Positions 33,690-44,089 of a stretch of DNA of 64,000 bases are shown piece after piece. Each line of letters begins with the position of its first letter. Within the stretch, counting starts at the first letter, position 1. A model generated the notes under the pieces. That model was not told the DNA's origin, made no database searches, and worked only from the letters and a program-made list of their open reading frames with translations. The DNA comes from Armillaria gallica. Taxonomy: Eukaryota > Basidiomycota > Agaricomycetes > Agaricales > Physalacriaceae. Location of the stretch: NCBI GenBank assembly GCA_037576215.1, contig JBANDB010000001.1, positions 7,626,001 to 7,690,000 of the forward strand, written 5' to 3'. Position numbers and translations under genes: made by a program.

Positions 33690-35600
33690 CCGTTTGTTAG
33701 TCAATAACCAGTCCAACATTTTCGTCGTTAGGATTCAGATCCTAGAGGAGATTAAGCATTACGACAACGGGCATAAAAGACGGCTCACCCCCAATGCATC
33801 GCGACGGCCTTTCCGCCCTGATATCCCTGAACATGCGGACACTATCATGCCGTGCACAATGTATACTTATAGTCGAGATTAGCCCCCTCAGATCTCACGA
33901 CCTAGCCAATCGTCAGCATCACAAAACACCAATAAGAACTGCATGTACGCAAATATAGTTCATCGCCAGATCAAATGCACCGAACCGTTCTCCGAGTCCA
34001 ATGTCCTCGAAAGCAGGGCATAGCATACTTTCCGCTTCGTGCTCTTCATCCTGAAACAGGTCGGTAGCCAGTATCACCAGCAAAGAGACCTTCTTGTCTT
34101 TATCACTGAGGTTGAGGGCCCAGCTCGCAAGAGTCTTTCTTTTGTGAAGCAGCCGTCGACCGGTGAAATGCTGGATCGGAGTTCAAATTGACTTGAAGGA
34201 CGTGCGACGTATCTCTACGCGTCCTGCACGCCACCGTCGAGACTGGATATCCTAACCGATTGAAAGTGCTTCTTGTCACCTAGAGGAGAGAAGATGTGCG
34301 GTGCATGGGCCCATTTGAAAGGGTGGACAAAAAGTGGTTGTCGAGGCTATAAGAGGTTGGGAGGTGCCACAGCTGAGGAGGACCGCGCACACTGGTCATA
34401 ACTGTTATTCAAAAAAGAACATCAGCAGTGGCTAGCAGTAGGAACAAGTTATGCTCACCGAGATGTCGATAATTTCCTTTTCTGGGATATCTTCAATCTT
34501 GCACAGCGGCTCCGTGTACATCGTCGGGCAGTTAAACTGGCTATGCTAGCATTTGTGGCTGAACACGGGGTCGAACAGCACCCTTGCGCCTAGGAAACAT
34601 GCGTAAACCAACAACGTCGCCTTGATCTAGACTGGACTCCCCTCGTTCCAGAATCTCAGTAACTCCTAGACCTGTAACCGGTCGTCTTCTATGTATGGGA
34701 GCAAGCTCACGATATATTCATAAGACGACCTGTACAACTGAGTTTAAATTTAGCGGGTTCATTTTTGCTGACCACCCACCTTCCTAAATAGATATAGCAT
34801 CCAAAACGGGAACGCGCCAGCAGTCAGATGATACAAATGACGGTTGCGACTTTGACACGCCGTAGGTTGTCTCATTCTGATATTTTAAAGGTAGTGCTAT
34901 TATCCTCATTCATTATTACAACACACTCGACAAAGTCTTGTACAGATCACTATCAGCCCTGAAGAGATGCCCAGAAGTATGTGCAAGGCCGCCTTCCACC
35001 TACTTACTACCTAGTGCCTAGCGCCGATTGGACCAGTCACGGTAGCGGTATGACCGAGTAAATATCATTGAGCATATTTTGGGGACGATTTCACGTCTGT
35101 TAAGTGTTTCTAAAATCAAATCGCATAACAGTACTCGTTGGCATTGTCTAAGAGACATGTATCTCTTACGCTGTGTAAAAAAAGGAGGAATGCTGCATGC
35201 ACCACGGCGTAGACGCAGCGCGTTCTCAGTGCATTCCCGTTATGGATGCTATATCTATTTAGGAAGGTGCGTGGTCAGCAAAAATGAACCCGCTAAATTT
35301 AAACTCAGTTGTACAGGTCGTCTTATGAATATATCGTGAGCTTGCTCCCATATATAGAAGACGACCGGTTACAGGTCTAAGTAACTCCGACTTTGGACAA
35401 GGTGGGACTTTTCGCGTGACGTAGGTGAGCTATCAAACGATTCGGATCAGGCCTAAAATGAAACGAGGAGTAAACACACACACCGTACTCAGCACATCCA
35501 TCCTCTCATTCACTCTGCAGCCAAGCCTTGGATTCTGGAGCCATACCGGCTTATCGGAGGACCAATGCGCTGGGTAGCCGTTGACTCGTGTAGGAGTGTA
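33690..35600 (-). pseudogene. NAPE-PLD-like pseudogene, copy 4, split by a MITE
   Basis: Minus strand, strongly decayed. Near 33720-33850 it matches the last exons of copy 3 base for base in places (GGCTCACCC, CAATGCATCGCGACGGCCTT). Further 5' pieces are at 34000-34600, and the exon-1 counterpart at 35460-35590 matches copy 5. The element at 34667-35379 interrupts it. It lies upstream, on the same strand, of the spacer block and DUF4436 copy C, repeating the order of the 17.9-22.3 kb cassette. Confidence 0.65.
34658..35388. mobile_element. Mutator-like MITE: 713 bp, 146-bp TIRs, 9-bp target duplication
   Basis: Left TIR 34667-34812 and right TIR 35234-35379 are inverted copies with only about three visible mismatches, starting TAGACCTGTAACCGGTCG. 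The element is flanked by the direct repeat AGTAACTCC at 34658-34666 and 35380-35388. Long TIRs plus a 9-bp duplication are the hallmark of Mutator-like elements. The 421-bp interior has no transposase. Low TIR divergence suggests recent insertion. Confidence 0.85.
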
Positions 35601-36044
35601 TGTGCGAGTCGTCATTGTTTTGGGAAGAAGAGCTCCTTCCTAATTGGGCGCTACCAGCGTCGTGGTGATCCCATCCGCGCCGCATATCAGGACCTCGAGA
35701 GAGAATCCTCGAATGAATGGATACCGCATCTAAATAAGGCTGTTATTCTCACATCTTCGCAATATTGATGATGGCACGATACGACGAATCGTCGTCCCAG
35801 TCCAGTGGCCTGCAATGGAATCAGTTGCCAAAAAGATGAAAATTGGTATCAAACTACACACCGAGGAAGATAAATCCCATCATTTCGTTCTCAAGGCCTT
35901 TTGTGGTCCCAAATACACACTGCTTAGAATAATTGTCGAATTTGAAACACAGAATGCCCGGGAAAACTCACAACGGCGTCCAACGCCCCCTAACATTATA
36001 CGTGATCTTCCAAGTCCTTTCCATGCGGGAATACTCAGTTATTC

Positions 36045-36115
36045 CGTCCCGATGTAGCTTAACGACTTTCACGTATCCCAAACCGGTACCAAGAATTCAA
36101 TTCCCTGCGTTCAGA
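36045..36115 (+). repeat. tRNA-like module, degenerate
   Basis: GATGTAGCTTAACGAC resembles box A and ATTCAATTCCCTG resembles box B. No closing stem was seen. Confidence 0.35.
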
Positions 36116-36310
36116 TCGCTCATCTGACTCGTTTATATCCTTCCTTCCCTTTTCAACATGTGGCACTGTTGATACCTTAGGAGTTATGTATGTGCCACGC
36201 TGAGAAGGGTCATTCAGCTCAGGCTTCGTACATTTTGTGAAACATCCACGTTCACGCCCCCCATACACCATGTCTAATTCATCGAAGGAACGCATTACGA
36301 CATCCTCTTC

Positions 36311-36376
36311 AACGGCTATGGTGTAATCGGTTAGCATTCGTCGGTGAGGGTTCAATTCACTATATTCCAATAGCAT
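36311..36376 (+). repeat. tRNA-like module
   Basis: GGCTATGGTGTAATCGGTTAGC is a strong box A with a tRNA-Glu-like D-arm, followed by GGGTTCAATTCAC. About 60-66 nt with one arm short. Confidence 0.45.
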
Positions 36377-36623
36377 AGAATTCGTCAGCTGTTCTTATAT
36401 CTTCTCAGTAGTACCCCTCGCGAGACCAAAACTAGGACCACCAAGACTTGTTCGCAGCATCCAGGCTCAAGATCACCTCTTTTTCTCCTCGGCTAACTCG
36501 ATTCCCTGGGAGAGGAGTATATATCCAAGCGAGCACCATCTATTTTGGTCTTGGTTCACGCGGATATTGACGCTCTACGGTCGAATGCTTAGCCGCTTAT
36601 CAATTCCACCGCGACATGACGAC

Positions 36624-36674
36624 TGTAGGCGAGTAACACCATGTTCGCCTGGGGTTCAATTCCCTGAGTCTACA
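36624..36674 (+). repeat. 51-nt tRNA-like module
   Basis: TGTAG and CTACA close the element. TGGGGTTCAATTCCC is the box B. The 5' part is reduced, with no clear box A. TTTTTT follows about 25 nt downstream. Confidence 0.4.
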
Positions 36675-36818
36675 TTGCATGCTGGTAAAGGCAGTATTTG
36701 TTTTTTGTGAGTACAACAACGTTCGTTTGCATACGTCACTAAAGGAAAATAAGCCGCGTGTGGGAATGGCCATCCTTGTCTTATTTCCACATGAACATTC
36801 TTACTATCAAATCGAATA

Positions 36819-38560
36819 CTAGAAGTATTTCATCTCGCAGACATTGCTGGCAAGAAAGTCGCCTCGTCGATACCAATCTTCTTGCACTCCTCAGCGAGCT
36901 TCATCGGTATCTCGATATCCTCTTCCTTCGTTATGCTCCAGCTCTTGGACGAGAATAAGCATTACGACGAGAGGCATGAAAGACAGCTCACAGGTACCCC
37001 CAATGCATCGTAATGACCTTCTTTTCCCTGATAGCCTTTAATATGCAGACGCCATCCTGCGGCACGCAATGTATATTCAACATGAACCACTTCGGCTCGT
37101 ATGCACTGGAACGACGTGAGATAACGAAACGCAAAAGAAAACCAGAAGTACATAATAGGAATCATCGCCAAATCGAAACCACCGAAGTACTCCCAATCTC
37201 CTTGAGCACGGGGCACACGTGTCTCTCGACCTCGACCTCTCGATCCTTGACGTCTGACGAATTGAGGTCCGGTATCACCAGCGAAATAGACCTTCTTGCA
37301 CTCAGCGTCGACGGCCGGCCCACAAGGTCTGTCCCTGGTCATACAGCGCTCGACCAGTAAAATTCTGCGCGGAACTACAAGTCACCTTGAAGGACGTGCG
37401 GGGGTATCTCCATGTGTCGTGTGTCCCACCAACATTAGAGTGTATGCGTGTGTCCATTGAATATTCCAAGGGATTTGATGTACCTCTCGTTGCCTACTAG
37501 CGGAGAAACACATGCAGTGGACGGGTTCGTTTGAAGAGGGTGGCTATGATATGTGTCTAGGCTAGGAATTGTGAGCAGGCAATGGAGCGGAAGATGGCTG
37601 CGCGTACTGGGTTAACACCAATGACATGATCTTCAGGCTAGGGTCGGACGAGTATCTATTACTGGGTCGAACAATACCTTCGAGCCCTGCACGATGAGGA
37701 AACAAGCATGACCACGTCGCGTTGATTCTCGACTTGAGTTTTTCGTCGAAAGAAATTGGTGAGCTATCCAACGATCAGCGACAAACCTACCCGAGTTTCA
37801 TGGCACAAACACGCGCCATACTCAGTACAATTACCTTCCCTTTTGTCCTCTAGCTCGGCCACGGATTCTGCGAGCCTCCCACGAATCGAGTATATGCCGT
37901 GATCATTGGGTGTGCTTATCGTGGCGAAGATCTACTGTGGGCGTACGTTTGAAGAAAGTGGTCAAACACGGGATGTGTGTGTATGCTTAAAGAGGTTTAG
38001 CGGGGAGGATGGCGCATACTAGACGTGACGATTACGTTAACAAGAACGTAAGCCACACCTTAGTCTAGTAACGGGAGGCTTACCGAGATGACTACTGCAT
38101 CGACCTCTACCATATCCTCAATCCTGCACCGTGGATCGGTGTACCTCTTCGGGACGAGAACCTGACTGGGCGCTGAACGTGAACACGGATCAAACAAGCC
38201 TCTCCACAGGGAAGCTACAAATGGCAGCTCGACGTCGCCTTGATACCATCATTATATTCTTCTTCTGTGCCCCACATCGGTATCCTCACTGAAATCCCAG
38301 GAGTTCCGTCTTTCGGCAAGGCGAGTCTGTCGCGTGTGAGACAGGTGGGCTATCAAACAATTAGTGATGAAGGATCAGAAGGACAAACACGCACCATACC
38401 CAGAGCATCCAACCTCCCCATTCGCCCTCCCTCCGCCTGAGTCACGGATTCTGGAACCATACTGGTTTGTCTGTTCAGCGTGCTGGGTGATCTCGTTTCT
38501 CCTTTTTACCCTCGTCGACGAGACGGATGGCGGCGGTGGAAAGTATACCTGTAGATAAAG
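36819..38560 (-). pseudogene. NAPE-PLD-like pseudogene, copy 5
   Basis: Minus strand. Recognisable parts are an exon-1 remnant near 38420-38520, exon-2 words at 38050-38250, ECKKVYFAGDTGPQFV near 37280, GGFDLAMIPI near 37170, an ARWFMS-like exon, and LAEECKKIGIDE near the 3' end with a stop at about 36819. Frames change between pieces and several metal ligands are missing. It interrupts the run of tRNA-like modules at 36.0-41.6 kb. Confidence 0.7.
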
Positions 38561-39186
38561 CTGTGGTAATTTCCAAGTTGCTCTCCAAAAAAGAACGGCA
38601 TACGTACCAATTCAAAACCCGGTTCTACATTGACGTGGTGGGACGCAAGTCCTGTAACTATGACGTACACCTATTTGACGACTGTCCCAAAGTGGATCTG
38701 CCGTTCTGCCGGCACTTTCCGACGTGCTCTTCTCTGCTCTTCTTCTGAATTCCTAGCGCATTATTTGAGTCTTTCGACCTCAAGCTCAAGGCATCAATAT
38801 TTCAACTCCCCAGCCATCAACGTCTCATGATCTCTCAGGATGGAATCACGTTCACGTTTATGCCATTGATGAGCCCCATGAGAAATTAGCTCAACGCCTC
38901 GAACGCCGTGTTGTCTGATCCTAACCGGATATCGCTCTGGCCAAGGGGCCGTCTCCATAATCTAAGGTCTACTGTCTATCGGCAATATCTCAAACTGGGC
39001 TTCAAGTGCGCATTCAACGTTACGTTCCGTACCAATTCCTTCCATATGAATCTTGCTCCAACCTTGTGAATACTTTCAAATCGGTGTAGCGTTACTTTGG
39101 CTTGCATAAATACTTGCACCCGAGCTTCGTACATGGTCTACTTCTCCTGGCCTGCGTATGATGCGTACCGAAGCATTCTATTCCAA

Positions 39187-39243
39187 GTCGGATATCGCAC
39201 AACGGTTAGCACCTCGCTATGGGTTCAATTCCCTTTGTCTGAC
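39187..39243 (+). repeat. 57-nt tRNA-like module
   Basis: GTCGGATA pairs with TTTGTCTGAC allowing wobble. Inside are CACAACGGTTAGC and GGGTTCAATTCCC. TTTTT follows 17-20 nt downstream. Confidence 0.5.
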
Positions 39244-39420
39244 AGGATCCAAGCTGTTGCCGCTGTTTTTATTTCTCGCCTACGGAAATCCCGCTCCAGT
39301 TCAACGTATGTGCGATGCTCATACTGAAACGAGTCGAGTCATTATCTCGCGAATCTGATACTGATCCCAGCAGAAGGCATAGGTTGTCTTTTTATCCGAA
39401 ACTTAGTCCCCATCAACTAA

Positions 39421-39478
39421 TGGATACAGGTCTAATCGCTAGCGCATTTTTAGCGAGGGCTTCAATTCCCTGTATCTA
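39421..39478 (+). repeat. 58-nt tRNA-like module
   Basis: GGATACAGG pairs with CCTGTATCT. AGGTCTAATCGCTAGCGC is a good box A/D-arm, and GCTTCAATTCCC is a weaker box B. Confidence 0.5.
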
Positions 39479-39704
39479 AGTAGATTCTTGCCCGTTTCAA
39501 GCACGCACATTCACGCTCCCCAAGGCCGCAAATAAAATGAACAGCTCATCCCAGACACACGTAATTTGTTCTCTCCGGCTACAACAATGTTGCGGCTCGA
39601 ATTCAGTTTTCCTTCCCTAAAAACTGCCATACTTAAAGAAAAGAACCAACCATTGTAAACGGAACGAATACATGAATCCTAACCGAATCAACGTCCTCTA
39701 TCCA

Positions 39705-39770
39705 TGTCTAGTCCAACGGCGAGTGGTAACGTATTCAAGGGTTCGATTCCCTAAGTACGAGTTTCTAGGC
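39705..39770 (+). repeat. tRNA-like module
   Basis: GTCTAGTCCAACGGCGAG and AAGGGTTCGATTCCCT are present. The closing stem is weak. Confidence 0.4.
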
Positions 39771-39890
39771 ATAATTCATTTCCCAGAAGGAATCAGATTC
39801 GGTGTACCGTGTTCATGTACAACCGCTCTCACTGGTCCTCAGGGCTGCAAGAGTTTGAGCCACGAAACGACAAAGCTATCACCAATGTGT

Positions 39891-39939
39891 TTCAGCTGGT
39901 CTACTGGCGATTCGGATGCGCGGGGTTCAATTCCTGAAG
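39891..39939 (+). repeat. tRNA-like module, short
   Basis: TTCAG..CTGAA closing pairs, CTGGTCTACTGGCGATTCGG (box A), CGGGGTTCAATTCC (box B). A long T-run follows. Confidence 0.4.
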
Positions 39940-40084
39940 GTAGTCATGATTTCTTCATGTATTTTTTTTTCACACTTGGAGCTTCTCAGATCATCGTCCT
40001 CCACTAGTCGATGCAAATAAGTAACCGCTCGGCATCGAAGCCTATCCCAAATATCCTTTTATCACTCTTGCAGCAATAACGGCG

Positions 40085-40155
40085 TATGCCCTTTCGTAAG
40101 CATATGGTCTAACGGCTTGTTCTACACCTGGGGTTCGATTCCCTTGGTACGCATA
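40085..40155 (+). repeat. tRNA-like module
   Basis: Outer TATGC..GCATA pairs enclose ATATGGTCTAACGGC and TGGGGTTCGATTCCC. TTTTT follows about 20 nt later. Confidence 0.45.
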
Positions 40156-40312
40156 ACCGATAATCAAATACCTTTTTCACCGGACCGTCCTGTATAAAAT
40201 CAAACTGTTTATCTCGTTACTTGCATCAGACCTCCACAACAAAACGTGCTCTCCCACGCTTCCTCGTCATCATACCCATTTTTATGACAGAAATCCATCC
40301 TCTACATATATA

Positions 40313-40371
40313 TCGGATATAGCATAACTGCCATTGTCTCTAGCGAGGGGGGTTCAATTCCCTATATCTGA
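40313..40371 (+). repeat. 59-nt tRNA-like module with 10-bp closing stem
   Basis: TCGGATATAG pairs with CTATATCTGA over 10 bp with one G-T wobble. GGGTTCAATTCCC adjoins the 3' strand. The space between holds only one other possible arm. Confidence 0.55.
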
Positions 40372-40524
40372 ATTCTGCAACCCTTTAGGTAGCCATACAT
40401 TTTCCTCAGTGCACGATTCACAATCTCCTCTAACGACACGGCTGGGAGGGATGAAAATCAGACCTATCTGAAATCCTCATACATTAGTCTGATCGCTACC
40501 AACAAGAAATACGCCTTGTCAGCC

Positions 40525-40575
40525 TATCGCGTACGGAGGGACGCCTGGACTTCGATTCCCCAGGATGCGTATACG
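40525..40575 (+). repeat. tRNA-like module, short
   Basis: CCTGG..CCAGG T-arm with ACTTCGATTC. CGTAC and GTATACG at the ends. TTTTT follows within 30 nt. Confidence 0.35.
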
Positions 40576-41247
40576 TCAGGAGAGATCCTGTTGTTTTTCA
40601 GTGGTAAGAGAACCTAATGTTTTTTGAGCATACCATTTTTCGAATGGTACTAACACATGTGCATTACGGACGAAATCTTACGCGTCTAAGCCAATGAGGA
40701 CATGAGTGAATATTGGCGCCAGTGAAGAAGTTCGATATGGAGGATGTGGGGCCTCCTTCTTTGCTACTCTCCCATCATCGCTCGACGCTTTCCTTGTACT
40801 ACCTCTCGCTACGTGTAATCCATAATAAAAGAACGACATTTTCATGGAACTCTCTGAAGCCATCACCCGCTATGATACTCCAATGGCAATATGGTGCCGA
40901 AGCAGCAAGTCCAGTCTTTCGTCCCGTCCATCACATAGTGACGCGTAGATGGCGTTAGAACTATCGTAATGTGTACATGCAGATGTCTTTGGATTTCATT
41001 TTGGATTTGCCAGCCGACTTGTTCATAAGCTTAGCCTTTCCGTCTCTCTTCCACACAACAACAACATTACCTCGATGTCCTTGCCGCAGAAAGCAACCGT
41101 GCCCAAAGTCGATACTAAAAGCAACGGCACCGAAACCTCTTCATGGTCAGGAACAATATACAGATCAAGAAGCTGATCACGACCCTCGTTGGGAGGGGTA
41201 AGGGGTAAAAGACCTGGTACGCATCGTCTGCGAGCCTATACGCTATC

Positions 41248-41317
41248 GCATATGCTTAGTCTAACGGCGAGTCTTCCATGGAGGAAGCCCTGGGGTTCGA
41301 TTCCCCATGATACATGC
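41248..41317 (+). repeat. 70-nt tRNA-like module with anticodon-like arm
   Basis: GCAT..ATGC ends, box A TTAGTCTAACGGC, a CTTCC..GGAAG stem-loop where an anticodon arm would be, and TGGGGTTCGATTCCCCA as a perfect T-arm. The acceptor is longer than normal and mismatched, so I do not call it a functional tRNA. TTTTTT follows about 25 nt later. Confidence 0.5.
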
Positions 41318-41523
41318 AGAGTTTATTACAGAAACCTTTTTTCGAGTCACATAATCATATATGTAGTCCTCCGTTGAATAAGAAATTGAAAGCCAAATTT
41401 CTTTCTTTATCCGGTTAAGTATGCTGAGACCGAACAGGTTTTCACATCCTGGGATTACGTTCGAAATGTGCGCGATTCTTCCGAGCCTATGTACATGGGG
41501 TACGTACTTATTCCTCTATTCTG

Positions 41524-41582
41524 ATATGGTGTAATGGCTGTAGTGACAGGCCTAATAGGGGTTCTATTCCCCTAGACCATAT
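41524..41582 (+). repeat. 59-nt tRNA-like module with perfect stems
   Basis: ATATGGT pairs perfectly with ACCATAT. TAGGGG and CCCCTA form a 6-bp T-arm around TTCTATT. The box A-like TGGTGTAATGGC overlaps the closing stem, unlike in a real tRNA. Confidence 0.5.
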
Positions 41583-41819
41583 GCATGTTTCCCAAACCTC
41601 ACTCTGTTCTTTTCTTCCATCCCACGGCAGGGCGTCGTTGATGAAGTTTATGGGATCACTCAATGCGGTCGAGTTGAAGAAACAGGTTCTGCTCGACGCA
41701 CTAGCAAAATATTGAACATTGATTTCCAGCCGACTATGCCAATGCAAGCTCTAATGCACGACGCTGTGCCAAGAATCATCTTGATTGTGAAGATTAAGCA
41801 AACAAGAACATCATCTATG

Positions 41820-41882
41820 GCTTAGTTTGATAATGAGACACTCACCGAAATGACGACCGCATCCACCTCTTGTATGCAGTTC
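41820..41882 (-). pseudogene. NAPE-PLD exon-2 end fragment (copy 6)
   Basis: Minus strand reads EVDAVVIS followed by a GTGAGT donor, as at the end of exon 2 of the intact gene. Only about 60 bp are recognisable. Confidence 0.5.
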
Positions 41883-42489
41883 CGATCCGAGTCAATGAAG
41901 TCACCAAGTAGTGCTAGCTGGAGCATGAGAATGTCACGGGAAGGAAAAAAATGGACAGACACCGTCTGTGATAATGGCAAATAGGCACCCCTCAAAGGAG
42001 TCAAACGTAGAGAGCCATCGTTTCTTTCGCGTCATCATGCGGGACAAAGTAGGCTCGGCAAACTCCGTACCGAACCTCATCACTAACACCGAGCATCACT
42101 AGTTAGGGTCAATATGTCATGCCTTCTACCCTCATCCAACATCGTTGCCCAGACCCTACAGTCGATGGATCCGGTGAGGAGGGCTAGAAGTCGCTCCCAG
42201 ACATAGTTGACGCCACTCTATACCCCAAATGGGTTGTCAATAACGACAAAGGAGCATATCTGGCGAGTTTTTCCTTACGCCCCAGTTATTTTTCTCATAG
42301 ATTCATAGCCTGTCTATCAAACCGCTACCATAGACGCGACTAAAGTTACGAGGTCAGTCATTATCCTGCAGGGCAAGGCGAGTTATACTTTTGAATCAGA
42401 GACCGCTATGCTGCTAATGCCAATACATAGCAACGGGCCTGCTGGTCTGGCGCGTACTTACAGCTGACATATGTTATTATTCTTCTCAT

Positions 42490-43480
42490 GTCCTTCATAT
42501 AGATTGGAATGCGGCGAACAATGCACGTTCCAAGGTGACGTACAATGACCCCGCTATCAAACGTGGCGAGATATCCATTATGTGTCCACGCTTCCTCACG
42601 GAGGCTGACCTACGTGCGGGGGCTTCGCAGGACGGACAGCTCTTATGGAGAAAAACGACTTGGATTAGCGGACAACTCAATATCGCCCCCGACTCCGTTT
42701 ATTGGTGTTAGCAGTTTTGACGTCCTTGATGCACTAGTCGCGTATTACATGGACAGAAACCTGTATTCAAATCTAAAGGTAACGACAGGTAGAGAAATTC
42801 TGTGACCTTGTTTCAGGTCCTCGTCATCGGAAGTCACTCTGCTGGCGGCCAAATGGCTCAGCGTTACGCAGTTCTGAGAACATCAACCGATGACAGGTTA
42901 CATTTCTGGATCGGTAATTCCTCTTTTCTCGGCGGTACGACAGAAGGAGCTAAATTGATTGCATACAGCTAATCCTGGATCTCTTTGTTGGCTAGCGCCG
43001 AATCACCCGATTCCAAACGGCGGGTGTGAAGACGTCGATGCTTTCAAATACGGGCTGGAATCGAATTTCCCTGCATGTGCAAGCAAGAACGCCCGTGCTC
43101 TTGGAAGAGAGGGTATCATCGAGATAGCATAGCCGGACGCTTAAGTACGCTTGGGGACTGGTACGTGTAATAAATTCCCCCTCGAAGATCCCAATGACGG
43201 GTCCTTTTAGAAAGATGAAGGAAATGTAGACATCTGAGCTCAAGCGCAGGCGAGTAGCCATAGCCGTGTTCTTTCGGGTTTCTTCATTTAGAAACTGATA
43301 CATTCATTGTAGACTCAGGACAAAATCATTTCGAAAGGGGACGGAACTTGGTCGCGATGCTCGAAGATATGGGTGGTATACCCAAACTCACCACCGTTGA
43401 TTGGGTACCTGGAGTGAGCCATAGCGGTGAAGGTATGATGGCGAGGGATGCAGGGATCAATAAAGTGGGTCTACGCCCTC
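42490..43480 (+). pseudogene. alpha/beta-hydrolase pseudogene
   Basis: Pieces in order: TTWISGQLNIAPDSV, then in another frame GVSSFDVLDALVAYYMDRNL, an intron, VLVIGSHSAGGQMAQRYAVL (nucleophile elbow with a Ser inserted into GHSAGG), RLHFWIGN, and after about 350 bp FERGRNLVAMLEDMGGIPKL and VDWVPGVSHSGEGMM with the catalytic His. I recognise the pattern of a fungal alpha/beta-hydrolase family but not a named one. Frameshifts and the 42960-43320 interruption make it non-functional. Confidence 0.65.
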
Positions 43481-43869
43481 CTTGAGCTCGTGACTATGAC
43501 TGAAGAAGACTACAGCTGTTCCGGTACTGAAGTCGACCCATCGATTAAACCGTAAACGGCAGTGCCATTCTTGTTTAGCGCAGTGTCTACCGTCTAATTG
43601 ATATCACATCGGAATACTTACTTCTGTTTATCACAAGAGTCGCGTCTCGCTTTAATTTTTTCAGTGTTCATTCGTGTGAGCCGAAAGTTGAAGTGTTCGA
43701 TCACAAAGTCTGCTCCGGTATGCTTCTTGTTCCCTACCCCATCCTAGCTGTAGATGCCCTTCAGTTATCGAAGGAGGGCAATAAACCGTTGACACTATGA
43801 CATGCCAGATCCGCAGTCTCACTGAATTGTGAATGGGAGTAGCAAAAAACCCGCTTCGAACTTGAACGC

Positions 43870-43947
43870 TTCGGCCCAGTAGTGCTAAAAAGATGCTCGA
43901 TTTATATCAAGTCAAGTCGATGTCATGGGTTCAATTTCGTGGTCGAA
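43870..43947 (+). repeat. 78-nt tRNA-like module
   Basis: TTCGGCC pairs with GGTCGAA (one wobble). CAGTAGTGCTAAAAAGATGC resembles box A and GGGTTCAATTTC is a weakened box B. Its length is near that of a tRNA. Confidence 0.45.
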
Positions 43948-44021
43948 AACTGTTCTTAAAATCCAAACACCTCATAATAGCACAAGCGCGCTATGGGAAT
44001 GCCTAACATTACCGCTTCTCA

Positions 44022-44077
44022 TTCAGAAGGGATAGAAAAGTACGCGGTAGCTCGGGGTTCGATTCCCCGTATCCGAA
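44022..44077 (+). repeat. 56-nt tRNA-like module
   Basis: CGGGGTTCGATTCCCCG is a perfect T-arm, followed directly by TATCCGAA, which pairs in part with TTC and GGATA at the 5' side. A TTTT run follows. Confidence 0.5.
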
Positions 44078-44089
44078 GCCTCGTCATTT

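Larger units (their letters stand above)
39187..40575 (+). repeat. regular array of tRNA-like modules (seven in 1.4 kb)
   Basis: Seven box B-like TTC(A/G)ATTCC cores lie at about 39225, 39461, 39742, 39926, 40133, 40352 and 40551, so neighbours are 184-281 bp apart. All are on the plus strand. Most have a box A-like (G)GTCTAA or similar 25-45 nt before, and a pairing 5'/3' end. Modules at 39187, 39891, 40085 and 40525 have a run of five or more T within about 45 nt after. Spacers are not obviously conserved. Individual modules with the clearest stems are listed below. Confidence 0.55.

Noticed and set aside
39187..40575. CRISPR array
   Set aside because: Repeats are spaced about 200 bp apart, vary in sequence and have tRNA box B cores; the host is a eukaryote.
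41248..41317. functional tRNA gene
   Set aside because: The T-arm is perfect but the acceptor stem is too long and mismatched and the anticodon loop is not seven bases.
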